Source of the DNA: a virus
Reading direction: 5' to 3' (one strand)
Virus record (IMG/VR): IMGVR_UViG_3300027733_000239
Location: 1 to 21,317 of that record
Length of the DNA: 21,317 bases
Part shown: positions 5,849 through 11,882 of the stretch, one piece after another
How the letters are laid out: every line of letters starts with the position of its first letter
Position numbering within the stretch: the first letter of the stretch is position 1
Program-made: the position numbers and the translations under genes
The notes under the pieces: model-generated
The model's input: only the letters and a program-made list of their open reading frames with translations
The model's database searches: none
What the model was told of the DNA's origin: nothing

Positions 5849-5858
5849 ATGCTATAGT
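5830..5858 (+). promoter_or_regulatory. rightward early promoter (lambda pR-like position)
   Basis: TTGACA 5830-5835 and TATAGT 5853-5858 are separated by 17 bp, using the same hexamers as the divergent leftward promoter. Predicted start is near 5865, about 23 nt before the Cro-like ATG, whose ribosome binding site AAGGAGAG lies at 5876-5883. Confidence 0.85.
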
Positions 5859-5887
5859 CGCTATTCATTTCAATCAAGGAGAGCAAG

Positions 5888-6085
5888 ATGACCTTTCAAG
5901 AAGCGGTAGCACACTTTCATAACTCAAGACGTAAGATGGCATATGCCCTAGACATATCTATTCAGGCAGTTCAGAATTGGGCAAAGAATCCTGAAAAGCC
6001 AATTCCAAATAAACGAGCAGAGCAAATTGAAGAAGTGTTAATTAAAAGAAGACAGGCAGAAACAATTCCGCAAGCAACAGAGTAA
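5888..6085 (+). CDS. Cro-like helix-turn-helix regulator
   Basis: The 65-residue product has a Cro/YdaS-type helix-turn-helix: FQEAVAHFHNSRRKMAYALDISIQAVQNWAKNPEKPIPNKRAEQIEEVL, with the turn near LDIS and recognition helix at about residues 24-32 (IQAVQNWAK). It is the first gene of the rightward operon, directly downstream of a strong promoter and facing the leftward promoter, the position of lambda cro. It probably represses both early promoters. No CI partner gene is seen in the window. Confidence 0.85.
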   Translation: MTFQEAVAHFHNSRRKMAYALDISIQAVQNWAKNPEKPIPNKRAEQIEEVLIKRRQAETIPQATE

Positions 6086-6094
6086 GGGGATTAT

Positions 6095-6685
6095 ATGAGA
6101 ATTAAAAATTGGGAAAGGTTTCAGCATTACACTCCCATGAATCCACGTTTTCAAAAAAAGATGACTTGGTTTAAAGTTTATGGCGATGATTTACTGAACG
6201 ACCCTGACTTTATGAACCTTTCAGACGAATGTCAAGCAATGCTAGCAAAGTGCTGGTGTCTTGCTAGCAGGAAAAATGGTGAATTACCAGATGTAGATGG
6301 TATAGCCTTTGCTTTAAGAAAGGATAAAGCCTTTGTAATTAAGACTTTAGGTAAGTTATCATCATGGTTGCTAGCAGAAGGCTATCAGCTTGCTACCATA
6401 GAAGAAGAAAAAGAAAAAGAAAAAGAAATATCTATAGTTCATTTTGATACATTTTGGAATTTGTATCCAAGAAAAGTTGCTAAAGATTTATGTCTTCAAA
6501 AATGGAAGTCGAAGAAACTTGACAAAATAGGTGAACAAATTATTAGTCATGTTAAAGCTATGAAAGAAACAAAACAATGGAAAGATAGTGATGGTCAATT
6601 TATTCCTATGCCATTAACTTATATAAACCAAGCAAGATGGGAAGATGGTAAAAAAGTTAAGAATAATTGGGAAGGTGGCATTTAA
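6095..6685 (+). CDS. O-like replication initiator / helicase-loader protein
   Basis: The N-terminal 95 residues look like a winged-helix domain (TWFKVYGDDLLNDPDFMNLSDE, GELPDVDGIAFALRKD). A charged linker EEEKEKEKE (about 103-111) follows, then a C-terminal domain with FDTFWNLYPRKVAKDLCLQKW and FIPMPLTYINQARWED, the PxPxTYINQxRWED ending common in phage replication proteins. It precedes a DnaB-type helicase gene by a TAATG overlap, as O precedes the helicase function in lambdoid phages. Repeats inside the gene may mark the origin. Confidence 0.8.
   Translation: MRIKNWERFQHYTPMNPRFQKKMTWFKVYGDDLLNDPDFMNLSDECQAMLAKCWCLASRKNGELPDVDGIAFALRKDKAFVIKTLGKLSSWLLAEGYQLATIEEEKEKEKEISIVHFDTFWNLYPRKVAKDLCLQKWKSKKLDKIGEQIISHVKAMKETKQWKDSDGQFIPMPLTYINQARWEDGKKVKNNWEGGI
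6240..6427 (+). repeat. iteron-like repeats inside the O-like gene, candidate origin
   Basis: The palindrome TGCTAGCA occurs at 6240-6247, 6262-6269 and 6369-6376, with a variant TGCTACCA at 6391-6398. They form two pairs, each with 22 bp start-to-start. A purine run of three GAAAAA hexamers follows at 6407-6424. In lambda the origin iterons and an AT-rich element also lie inside gene O. The proposal is inference. Confidence 0.4.
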
Positions 6686-7602
6686 TGAATCTAGGAGAGG
6701 TCATTGATAAATTAACTGTAAACCAATCAACTGTTAAGGAGTTCTACAATGAAGGATATTCTCAAGCAGAGTTTAAAGTTAAAAGCACAGACATATTTAC
6801 TGATGACGTTATCAAGTATTTCGGTGAAGAAATTCATTCTGGTAAATCGTTGGGATTTATTAAGACGGAAGATAAGATAAGGTGTAGAAGTGCAGAATTA
6901 ACTATTCTTACAGGCGTTAGTGGTCATGGTAAATCTATGTGGCTATCTCAAGTAATATTATCTATGATGAAGCAAGGGACTAAATGTTTAATAGCGTCTT
7001 TAGAAATGAGACCTGTGCTTACATTGGCTCGTATGGTGACACAGACTTTAGGTTCACCAGAACCAACAGATGAATATATAGAAAAGTTTTGTGAACGTGC
7101 TAAAGACAAGTTATATATCTACGACCAATTAGGAACGACTACTTCTGAAGACATGATTGCTACACTTTATTATGGCAAACATATTTTAGGTGTAGATATA
7201 TTTGTGATTGACAGTCTTATGAAAATGTCAGATATTTCAGAAGAGTCTTTAGAGAAACAAAAATTGTTTATAGATAAGTTAGCAGTCACTTGTAGAGATT
7301 TGAATGTTCATGTATTCTTGGTAGCACATACTCGTAAAATGAAAGATGAAACAGAGATACCTGATGCTACAAATATTATGGGTAGTAGTCATATAAGAAA
7401 CCTTTGCGATAATATTATTTGCGTTTGGCGTAATCGTACTAAAGAAAAACTTACAGAAGAAGGTCAGACAGAAGAGAAAGATTTAAGGATAATTCCAGAT
7501 GCTAAAGTTTTTGTGCAGAAACAACGTAATGCTCAATGGGAAGGTGCGTTTAACTTTTGGTATGACCAAAAATCATTAAAGTATTTAGAATCACCAAAAT
7601 GA
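6685..7602 (+). CDS. DnaB/gp4-type replicative helicase domain protein
   Basis: From ATG 6685 the 305-residue product is a RecA-fold helicase: Walker A GVSGHGKS at 77-84, IASLEM at 103-108 with the catalytic Glu107, Walker B IFVIDS at 172-177, VAHTRK at 213-218 and IMGSSHIRNL at 231-240, which resembles the GSSxIxQ/N motif of DnaB and T7 gp4 helicases. The N-terminal 60 residues are too short for a primase or a full DnaB N-domain, so primase must come from elsewhere. It should unwind DNA at the fork together with the O-like protein encoded upstream. Confidence 0.88.
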   Translation: MNLGEVIDKLTVNQSTVKEFYNEGYSQAEFKVKSTDIFTDDVIKYFGEEIHSGKSLGFIKTEDKIRCRSAELTILTGVSGHGKSMWLSQVILSMMKQGTKCLIASLEMRPVLTLARMVTQTLGSPEPTDEYIEKFCERAKDKLYIYDQLGTTTSEDMIATLYYGKHILGVDIFVIDSLMKMSDISEESLEKQKLFIDKLAVTCRDLNVHVFLVAHTRKMKDETEIPDATNIMGSSHIRNLCDNIICVWRNRTKEKLTEEGQTEEKDLRIIPDAKVFVQKQRNAQWEGAFNFWYDQKSLKYLESPK

Positions 7603-7775
7603 CCATAAATGAGTTTATAAAACAATGTAAGAAATTATTTGGAGATGACATAGCTTACAAAGCAACTTCCAAAGATGGCGTAGTATTTAAAAATAAATGG
7701 AGGGATAGTTATGATACGATGGAGTTTAAATCAACAGAACCTAAACAATTTATTAGAGAAAATAAAAGCACTTGA
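7599..7775 (+). CDS. small protein (58 aa), unknown
   Basis: The ATG overlaps the helicase stop as ATGA, and the frame runs MTINEFIKQCKKLFGDDIAY, then GVVFKNKWRDSYDT, to TGA 7773-7775. It overlaps the NinB gene by about 65 bases, more than usual here, so its end or its reality is less certain. Sequence looks like a genuine small soluble protein. Function unknown. Confidence 0.5.
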   Translation: MTINEFIKQCKKLFGDDIAYKATSKDGVVFKNKWRDSYDTMEFKSTEPKQFIRENKST

Positions 7776-8064
7776 TTTTACTAAACGATGGAAGGTAAAC
7801 ATTGTGGAAGAAAAAACAGTTAGGTCTCTTGAATCCAATGAGAGATTATGGGCGTTGTATAATTCCATAGGTAATTATTTGGGAGAAGACGCTTCTACAA
7901 TACATGAGCTTATGGGGTATAAGTTCTTAAGAGAACAACGTGAAATATGTGATAATCCTGTAGAGCTTATCAAGTCAACAACAAAGTTGGATAGCAAACA
8001 GATGGCAGAGTATCAAGAAAACATTGAACGATGGGCTAGTCAGTTAGGTTGGAGTTTTGAGTAA
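7711..8064 (+). CDS. ninB: NinB recombination-mediator family protein
   Basis: The 117 residues fit NinB/Orf: an N-terminal LEKIKALDFTKRWKVNIVEEKTVRSLESNERLWALYNSIGNYLG (about 15-58), then STIHELMGYKFL and a C-terminal MAEYQENIERWASQLGW. NinB helps load recombination proteins onto single-stranded DNA and can replace RecFOR in lambda red recombination. GGAGGG precedes the start. It sits in the nin-type region between helicase and Q-like gene, as in lambda. Confidence 0.85.
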   Translation: MIRWSLNQQNLNNLLEKIKALDFTKRWKVNIVEEKTVRSLESNERLWALYNSIGNYLGEDASTIHELMGYKFLREQREICDNPVELIKSTTKLDSKQMAEYQENIERWASQLGWSFE

Positions 8065-8350
8065 TTACAGAAACAAAAAACTACTTGAATTAGTTCGTGA
8101 GTTTCCCTGTGCTATGTGTGGTAGAGAAGATGGAACAGTTTGTGCCTCTCATTCTAATCAACAAAGAGATGGCAAGGGCACAGGAATTAAGGCTCATGAT
8201 TATCGCATCGCTAGTCTTTGTTATGCTTGCCATGATATGATAGACAATCACAAAGAGTTAAGTAGAGCAGATAAAGTAGAAGCATGGGAGTCTGCTCATC
8301 GTAAAACTATTGGTTGGTTATTTGAGAAAGGAAAAATTAAAATTGGGTAA
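8057..8350 (+). CDS. DUF1364 / YbcO-type nuclease with HNH-like zinc site
   Basis: The product starts at TTG 8057 (SNYRNKKLLELVREFPCAMCG) and overlaps the NinB stop by 8 bases. Cys18-x2-Cys21, His32, Cys55-x2-Cys58-His59 (CYACHD) form the metal site typical of DUF1364, including the SHSNQQRDGKGTGIKAHDY stretch. YbcO of E. coli prophage DLP12 is a metal-dependent DNase of this family with a Rap/NinG-like role in recombination. Length (97 aa) is normal. The start codon is TTG rather than ATG. Confidence 0.85.
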   Translation: MSNYRNKKLLELVREFPCAMCGREDGTVCASHSNQQRDGKGTGIKAHDYRIASLCYACHDMIDNHKELSRADKVEAWESAHRKTIGWLFEKGKIKIG

Positions 8351-8519
8351 AGGCTCTACAAGACGACCATTGTTAATTTCTGAACAAGAAGCAAAAGATA
8401 ATTGGGATAAAATATTTAAAAAAGATTATGAATATGAATTAAACAAGTCTACAGGTGAAGTAGAAAAACGTTTTAAAGAAGGTACATCTAAACCTAACGG
8501 AGAACAATTTGGCGACTAG
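8343..8519 (+). CDS. small basic protein starting GKGSTRRP (58 aa)
   Basis: A TTG at 8343 gives a product beginning GKGSTRRPLLISEQEAKDNWDKIFKK, a start seen in many small phage proteins of unknown function, and overlaps the DUF1364 stop by 8 bases. Longer frames starting at 8310 would overlap it by 41 bases. The C-terminal half is polar and charged. It lies between two nuclease-like genes. Confidence 0.6.
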   Translation: MGKGSTRRPLLISEQEAKDNWDKIFKKDYEYELNKSTGEVEKRFKEGTSKPNGEQFGD

Positions 8520-8826
8520 TCCAACACAGTTAAGCCTTAAGAAATTAAAAGATGAAGGATATTTAGTAGCAATCACAGAGCATTGGAATCCGTTTGCAAG
8601 AATACGCCAAGACATGTTTGGGTTTTGCGACATCATGGCTATCAGAGATAAAGAAATTCTTTTTGTGCAAACCACAAGTGCTACCAATGCTAACGCTAGA
8701 ATAAAGAAAATTGCTAATTGTGAGCATGTTGGTATCATTAGAAAAGCTGGCATTATGATTCACGTTCATGGTTGGCATAAGAATAAAAGCAATCGTTGGG
8801 AGTGTAAGGTCAGAGATGTATCATAA
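8509..8826 (+). CDS. PD-(D/E)XK-like nuclease fold protein, active site degenerate
   Basis: The 105-residue product starts at TTG 8509 with GGAG upstream. It has an N-terminal LSLKKLKDEGYLVAITEHWN helix and strand, RQDMFGFCDIMAI with Asp41, then a strand LFVQTTS with Gln54 where a nuclease would have E/Q-x-K. A Thr-Thr takes the Lys place, so the site may be altered or the protein may bind DNA without cutting. VRR-NUC or Holliday-junction-resolvase-like proteins share this layout. It may complete the nin-type nuclease set. Confidence 0.55.
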   Translation: MATSPTQLSLKKLKDEGYLVAITEHWNPFARIRQDMFGFCDIMAIRDKEILFVQTTSATNANARIKKIANCEHVGIIRKAGIMIHVHGWHKNKSNRWECKVRDVS

Positions 8827-8834
8827 GGGAAAAT

Positions 8835-9167
8835 ATGCAAGCCAAAAGTAGAAGTTATAATGTAAGAGGTCGCTTAATCAATTTAGAAAAAATGCGTAGT
8901 CTCATTATAGAAACCATTGGAGATAGAACATTAACTATTGAAGAGTTATCTAAAGACATGGGCATGGAACGCAGAAAAGTTCAATATGTTTTACTTAACA
9001 TGAAAAATTTAGGTATGTTGAATTGCGTTAAAGATGGAAAGTTATTCAAATATTTTAAACCTTATGCTCACCCATTACAAATGATATTTCACCCTATGCC
9101 AGACTTTAGCGACAGGATTAAAGGCATCTATATTCACACAGAAGAGGAAGCCAATGCACATAGATAG
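8835..9167 (+). CDS. winged-helix DNA-binding protein
   Basis: The first 75 residues hold a winged helix: MRSLIIETIGDRTLTIEELSKDMGMERRKVQYVLLNMKNLGMLNCVKDGKLFKYF, in which ERRKVQYVLLNM is the recognition helix and VKDGKLFKYF the wing. AGGGAAA precedes the ATG. It overlaps the Q-like gene by 14 bases. It may regulate phage genes or assist replication; the target is unknown. Confidence 0.7.
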   Translation: MQAKSRSYNVRGRLINLEKMRSLIIETIGDRTLTIEELSKDMGMERRKVQYVLLNMKNLGMLNCVKDGKLFKYFKPYAHPLQMIFHPMPDFSDRIKGIYIHTEEEANAHR

Positions 9168-9480
9168 GCTTAAACAAATTTTAGATGATTGGGCATTGTG
9201 GCATAAAACACCAAGTCATCGTTTAGGATACCCTAGCAAGTCTTTAGGCATGATTTCAGGCGGTGAGTCTACTAGCGATGCTTTTGAGGATATGGTAGGG
9301 CAAATGGATATGACTAATGTTAGGACAATTGATGCCATTATAGATAGTTTACCCTCCAATCAAAAAGAAGCAATTTATACAAGGTATTTAAAAACTCGCA
9401 AATCTCTCAATTATGAGCATGAATTAGAAATGGGTATAGATAACTTACTAACTATAGCTTCAAGGCGTATAGTCGCTTGA
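9154..9480 (+). CDS. Q-like late antiterminator (phage 21/82 type)
   Basis: The 108 residues fit the Phage_antitermQ pattern: an N-terminal LDDWALWHKTPSHRLGYPSKS (about 10-30), a glycine-rich linker, then IDAIIDSLPSNQKEAIYTRYL (about 60-80) resembling a sigma region 4 helix-turn-helix, and a C-terminal ASRRIVA. Q proteins bind DNA at the late promoter, join paused RNA polymerase and let it pass the first terminator. Here a consensus promoter and a terminator follow the gene at once, as lambda pR' and tR' do. Confidence 0.8.
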   Translation: MHIDRLKQILDDWALWHKTPSHRLGYPSKSLGMISGGESTSDAFEDMVGQMDMTNVRTIDAIIDSLPSNQKEAIYTRYLKTRKSLNYEHELEMGIDNLLTIASRRIVA

Positions 9481-9505
9481 CACGAGCATTTAATTGTGGT
9501 ATAAT
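9477..9505 (+). promoter_or_regulatory. perfect consensus promoter, pR'-like
   Basis: TTGACA 9477-9482 and TATAAT 9500-9505 match both consensus hexamers with a 17-bp spacer. The -35 box overlaps the last codons of the Q-like gene. Start is predicted near 9512. A further CATAAT (9529-9534) in the early transcribed region could serve as a promoter-like pause element of the kind Q needs, though this is speculative. Confidence 0.9.
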
Positions 9506-9511
9506 CACGCT

Positions 9512-9578
9512 ATTGGATAACTCTCGCCCATAATCTCCGTAGCATCTTTAAGCCCTTATAAATAAAGGGCTTTTTTTA
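9512..9578 (+). ncRNA. candidate short leader RNA (6S-like, about 66 nt)
   Basis: Promoter start near 9512 and terminator end near 9578 define a short transcript with no reading frame of note. It would be the counterpart of the lambda 6S RNA made from pR' when Q is absent. No extra conserved fold was recognised apart from the terminator hairpin. Confidence 0.45.
9550..9577 (+). terminator. rho-independent terminator, tR'-like
   Basis: AAGCCCTT (9550-9557) pairs with AAGGGCTT (9565-9572) across a 7-base loop, and T continues to 9577. This is a textbook intrinsic terminator on the plus strand about 40 nt after the predicted transcription start. Confidence 0.92.
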
Positions 9579-9588
9579 TAGGTCAAAT

Positions 9589-9750
9589 ATGAAGAAATTA
9601 GCATCAGTTAAAAAGATTAAAAAAGTAATGGATGAATACAAGTCAGGCACTCTTCATACAGGCTCAAAAACAGGTAAAATTGTTAAAAGTCAAAAACAAG
9701 CTATCGCTATTGCCTTAAGTGAAGCAGGCAAGTCTAAAAAGAAATATTAA
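9589..9750 (+). CDS. DUF6496 small basic protein
   Basis: The 53-residue product carries KVMDEYKSGTLHTGSKTG followed by KIVKSQKQAIAIALSEAGK, the signature of DUF6496, and is rich in lysine. It starts 11 bases after the terminator T-run and ends tail-to-tail with a minus-strand gene, sharing 4 bases (TTAA). Function unknown; a DNA-binding or virion-associated role is guessed from its charge. If Q works here, this is the first gene read after antitermination. Confidence 0.8.
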   Translation: MKKLASVKKIKKVMDEYKSGTLHTGSKTGKIVKSQKQAIAIALSEAGKSKKKY

Positions 9751-9875
9751 TGGTGAAATAATTGGTCTAATATCCAAAATAAGACCTTGTAAAGCAAATA
9801 AGTTAAGAGTCCCATAACAGCATATTCAACAATTCCACGCTTTCGGTGTGATAAATGCGGTCTATAATGATACAT
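9747..9875 (-). CDS. small membrane protein (42 aa), end of minus block
   Basis: ATG 9875 has AAGGAG five bases upstream. The N-terminus is basic (YHYRPHLSHRKRG) and the C-terminus is one membrane helix (YAVMGLLTYLLYKVLFWIL). A longer in-frame start at 9935 lies inside the upstream gene and is not preferred. Function unknown. Confidence 0.65.
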   Translation of the reverse strand: MYHYRPHLSHRKRGIVEYAVMGLLTYLLYKVLFWILDQLFHH

Positions 9876-10041
9876 GTTGACTCCTTTGTTTTTGAATGAA
9901 TGATTGAGCTTCTTTTTTAGTAGCCATAAAGACATAGCTTTTAAGGCTTCTATTATACTTTATTAGTTCATTGACCCATATAGATAGGTCATGACTAGAA
10001 AATCGCTTTATGGTGCGTTCCTGTGTGTTTAAGACGTACAT
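9862..10041 (-). CDS. small basic protein (59 aa) with ATKKEAQSFI tail
   Basis: ATG 10041 follows GGAGACCTCC. The product begins MYVLNTQERTIKRFSSHDLS and ends with ATKKEAQSFIQKQRSQHVSL. The tail resembles the SIKxAKxF endings of two other products of this block (10629-10808 and 11685-11822), so they may share a small fold. Overlaps both neighbours by about 13 bases. Function unknown. Confidence 0.6.
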   Translation of the reverse strand: MYVLNTQERTIKRFSSHDLSIWVNELIKYNRSLKSYVFMATKKEAQSFIQKQRSQHVSL

Positions 10042-10235
10042 TGGAGGTCTCCTTCACTAGAATAATTAAGAATATTACGCAAAACTTGTTTAGATAAGTT
10101 TTTACCATCTCTTGACATTCGTTCCTGTTCCCATAACAAAATGTTAATAATATGGTCAACATCTTTTAATGACATACGATGTAAACACTCTGTTAAATTT
10201 TTATTGTGATTGTCTTCAATTTCGTCTGCGTTCAT
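10029..10235 (-). CDS. hypothetical protein (68 aa)
   Basis: The start overlaps the upstream stop as ATGA. The product has an acidic N-terminus (MNADEIEDNHNKN) and a helical middle (LKDVDHIINILLWEQERM). No family recognised. Third gene from the end of the minus-strand small-gene block. Confidence 0.6.
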   Translation of the reverse strand: MNADEIEDNHNKNLTECLHRMSLKDVDHIINILLWEQERMSRDGKNLSKQVLRNILNYSSEGDLQCTS

Positions 10236-10456
10236 TTTATAGTATCCTCATGAAATTTAATAAATAAATCAGTTAAGTTTTGAATATGACCTAATAAGTC
10301 ATCAGCTTCACAATGTTCAAATGGTTCCCATATAGAGACATCATCAGGAATGACATTGTCACATAATGAGTCATGAAACTGACTATGGGTGTTATCTCCT
10401 AAGTCAGAGACATAGAAGTCAATAGCATAATTGCTAGCAAGTTTGCATAAGTTCAT
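10232..10456 (-). CDS. hypothetical acidic protein (74 aa)
   Basis: ATG 10456 is preceded by GGAGG, which itself lies in the 3' end of the upstream gene. The product is strongly acidic (VIPDDVSIWEPFEHCEADDLL, FIKFHEDTIK). Small acidic early phage proteins include DNA mimics, but nothing here proves such a role. Confidence 0.6.
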   Translation of the reverse strand: MNLCKLASNYAIDFYVSDLGDNTHSQFHDSLCDNVIPDDVSIWEPFEHCEADDLLGHIQNLTDLFIKFHEDTIK

Positions 10457-10458
10457 AA

Positions 10459-10632
10459 TTAAACCTCCATTGTCAATATTTCATTAGTAATTTCGGATAA
10501 TCGATAACGCATATCTTCTAAATACGAATTTATGGTTAAGTATCCGCTTGGTGTCATGCCTCTATTAACATCTTCTAAATTGATGTCAATAGCGTGTAAT
10601 TGTTCTGTTATATAGTCTAGTTCTACATTCAT
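10459..10632 (-). CDS. hypothetical protein (57 aa)
   Basis: This frame begins MNVELDYITEQLHAIDINLE and continues with GYLTINSYLEDMRYRLSEIT, so it is mostly helical and acidic. ATG overlaps the upstream stop (ATGA) and GGAG lies before it. Its last codons hold TTGACAATGGAGG, combining the block's repeated motif with the next ribosome binding site. Confidence 0.6.
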   Translation of the reverse strand: MNVELDYITEQLHAIDINLEDVNRGMTPSGYLTINSYLEDMRYRLSEITNEILTMEV

Positions 10633-10808
10633 GATGCGTTCTCCATGTTGATAAAGTTTTTAGCTTGTTTAATAGATCGAAAATTATCTCCCCAAACGTC
10701 ATAAGGGTCTCCATTTTCGTCTAGTTTCCAAACGTGATAGTATTCTGTTCTTCCTGTAAAGCTATAACTGTTATTTATAAGATAATTGTTATATATAATT
10801 TGGTGCAT
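10629..10808 (-). CDS. hypothetical protein (59 aa) with SIKQAKNFI tail
   Basis: The product starts MHQIIYNNYLINN, has a strand-rich middle (TEYYHVWKLDENGDPYDVWG), and ends with FRSIKQAKNFINMENAS. The C-terminal motif recurs in the product of 11685-11822 (SIKDAKRLF). GGAGA lies upstream at usual spacing. Function unknown. Confidence 0.6.
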   Translation of the reverse strand: MHQIIYNNYLINNSYSFTGRTEYYHVWKLDENGDPYDVWGDNFRSIKQAKNFINMENAS

Positions 10809-10820
10809 GGTAAAGTCTCC

Positions 10821-11009
10821 TTAAATGTATTCATGTTCAATACTGATAGTCCATGAGATAGGACAAGAACACTCATAAGCCTTCTCTATAGATTGAGTTA
10901 TTTTGTCAATTGATTCAGTATCAGCAAAATGCAAAGTAAACTCTGTCAATAGATTTGTTGAATTTTTAATTGATTCTGAATATGCTTTAAACGTGATATT
11001 AGCTAACAT
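10821..11009 (-). CDS. hypothetical protein (62 aa)
   Basis: ATG 11009 follows AAGGAGAATAACC. The product MLANITFKAYSESIKNSTNL then LTEFTLHFADTESIDKI suggests a small alternating beta/alpha fold. It overlaps the upstream gene by 11 bases. No family recognised. Confidence 0.6.
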   Translation of the reverse strand: MLANITFKAYSESIKNSTNLLTEFTLHFADTESIDKITQSIEKAYECSCPISWTISIEHEYI

Positions 11010-11196
11010 GGTTATTCTCCTTAATTGGTAAATTGTCTTGAATATTTATATCTGATAATTCGTCATCATCTAAATGATAATTAGGTCTTAAAGTTATACT
11101 GCAAGCATTTCCGCAAGTAATTATTTGAAGCCTCATTGAATCGTCAGTGCTGTTTATTGCTGTTATAAGTGCTTTAATGTTTTGATCGTTATTCAT
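10999..11196 (-). CDS. hypothetical protein (65 aa)
   Basis: ATG 11196 is preferred over the TTG two codons earlier because AGGAG is seven bases upstream. The product has NIKALITAINSTDDSMRLQI, a Cys pair in TCGNACSITL, and an acidic end (DDDELSDINIQDN). TTGACAA lies between ribosome binding site and start. Function unknown. Confidence 0.6.
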   Translation of the reverse strand: MNNDQNIKALITAINSTDDSMRLQIITCGNACSITLRPNYHLDDDELSDINIQDNLPIKENNHVS

Positions 11197-11207
11197 TGTC
11201 AATTCTC

Positions 11208-11294
11208 CTAGTAAGATAACATTAATAGTAAGAACATATATAGATTTATAAAGCCTAGTAATAAGATTAGAAAATGCTTAAGTAAGTTATTCAT
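11208..11294 (-). CDS. 28-aa hydrophobic peptide
   Basis: ATG 11294 overlaps the upstream stop (ATGA) and has AAGGAG upstream. Apart from MNNLLKH, the whole peptide is one membrane helix (FLILLLGFINLYMFLLLML). Its TAG stop overlaps the ribosome binding site of the next gene. Very short, but coupling on both sides supports translation. It could be a small membrane effector or just a coupling leader. Confidence 0.5.
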   Translation of the reverse strand: MNNLLKHFLILLLGFINLYMFLLLMLSY

Positions 11295-11497
11295 TGTTTA
11301 ATCTCCTTAACTTGAATTTCATCATCATAACGTTGAATTGTCTCATGCTCTTCTTCATGCCATTGAGAACCGCCTATGATATTGTCATAGATTAAAGCAT
11401 TTTGTTTAGCTTCTTCTGTATTGTTAGCTTCTACAATGATAGTTTCATACTCTATCATTTGCACTAATCTAGGTATAACTATTTCATATTGATTCAT
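11291..11497 (-). CDS. hypothetical protein (68 aa), EEA-motif type
   Basis: The product MNQYEIVIPRLVQMIEYETI then IVEANNTEEAKQNAL has the beta strand followed by a short helix with EEA that is common in small phage and plasmid proteins. AAGGAGG lies before ATG 11497. Acidic overall. Function unknown. Confidence 0.6.
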   Translation of the reverse strand: MNQYEIVIPRLVQMIEYETIIVEANNTEEAKQNALIYDNIIGGSQWHEEEHETIQRYDDEIQVKEIKQ

Positions 11498-11643
11498 TAT
11501 AAAACCTCCTTATTAATATAACTGTCAATTTGTTTAATAATGCTGTTATATTGCTTTAATGATATAGATTGAGGTAAACATAAAGTCAAGCCTTTGTCAA
11601 TCTGTTGTTTAATCTCTTTAAGTTCTGTTATAGATAGTTTCAT
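11497..11643 (-). CDS. hypothetical protein (48 aa)
   Basis: From ATG 11643 (AGGAG upstream) the product reads MKLSITELKEIKQQIDKGL, then PQSISLKQYNSIIKQIDSYI, two likely helices. A predicted promoter lies just upstream. It stops within the start codon of the next gene. Confidence 0.6.
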   Translation of the reverse strand: MKLSITELKEIKQQIDKGLTLCLPQSISLKQYNSIIKQIDSYINKEVL

Positions 11644-11671
11644 AATGTTATCTCCTGTTAGTGTATAAGTA

Positions 11672-11699
11672 ATAATACATAAGTTTATAATGTTGTCAA
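11672..11699 (-). promoter_or_regulatory. predicted internal promoter of the minus block
   Basis: On the minus strand TTGACA (11699-11694) and TATTAT (11677-11672) are 16 bp apart. It would start transcription near 11665, just ahead of the gene at 11643. The -35 box overlaps the end of the upstream gene. Confidence 0.55.
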
Positions 11700-11822
11700 G
11701 TATTCTTTAAACAATCTTTTAGCGTCTTTAATAGAGTAAAAGTAATATGTTTGATATATATATTGATTATCTTTTATATCTGATAGCGTTATAGAGCCGT
11801 TATAATTCTTTGTTATAGACAT
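11685..11822 (-). CDS. hypothetical protein (45 aa) with SIKDAKRLF tail
   Basis: ATG 11822 follows AGGAGATAATACC. The product starts MSITKNYNGSITLSDIKDNQ and ends with FYSIKDAKRLFKEYLTTL. Its C-terminus resembles those of 10629-10808 and 9862-10041. TTGACAA stands six bases before its ribosome binding site. Function unknown. Confidence 0.6.
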   Translation of the reverse strand: MSITKNYNGSITLSDIKDNQYIYQTYYFYSIKDAKRLFKEYLTTL

Positions 11823-11882
11823 GGTATTATCTCCTGTTATATTGTCAAGTTTGATTAATTCGTAGTTATAAAAGGGAATCAG

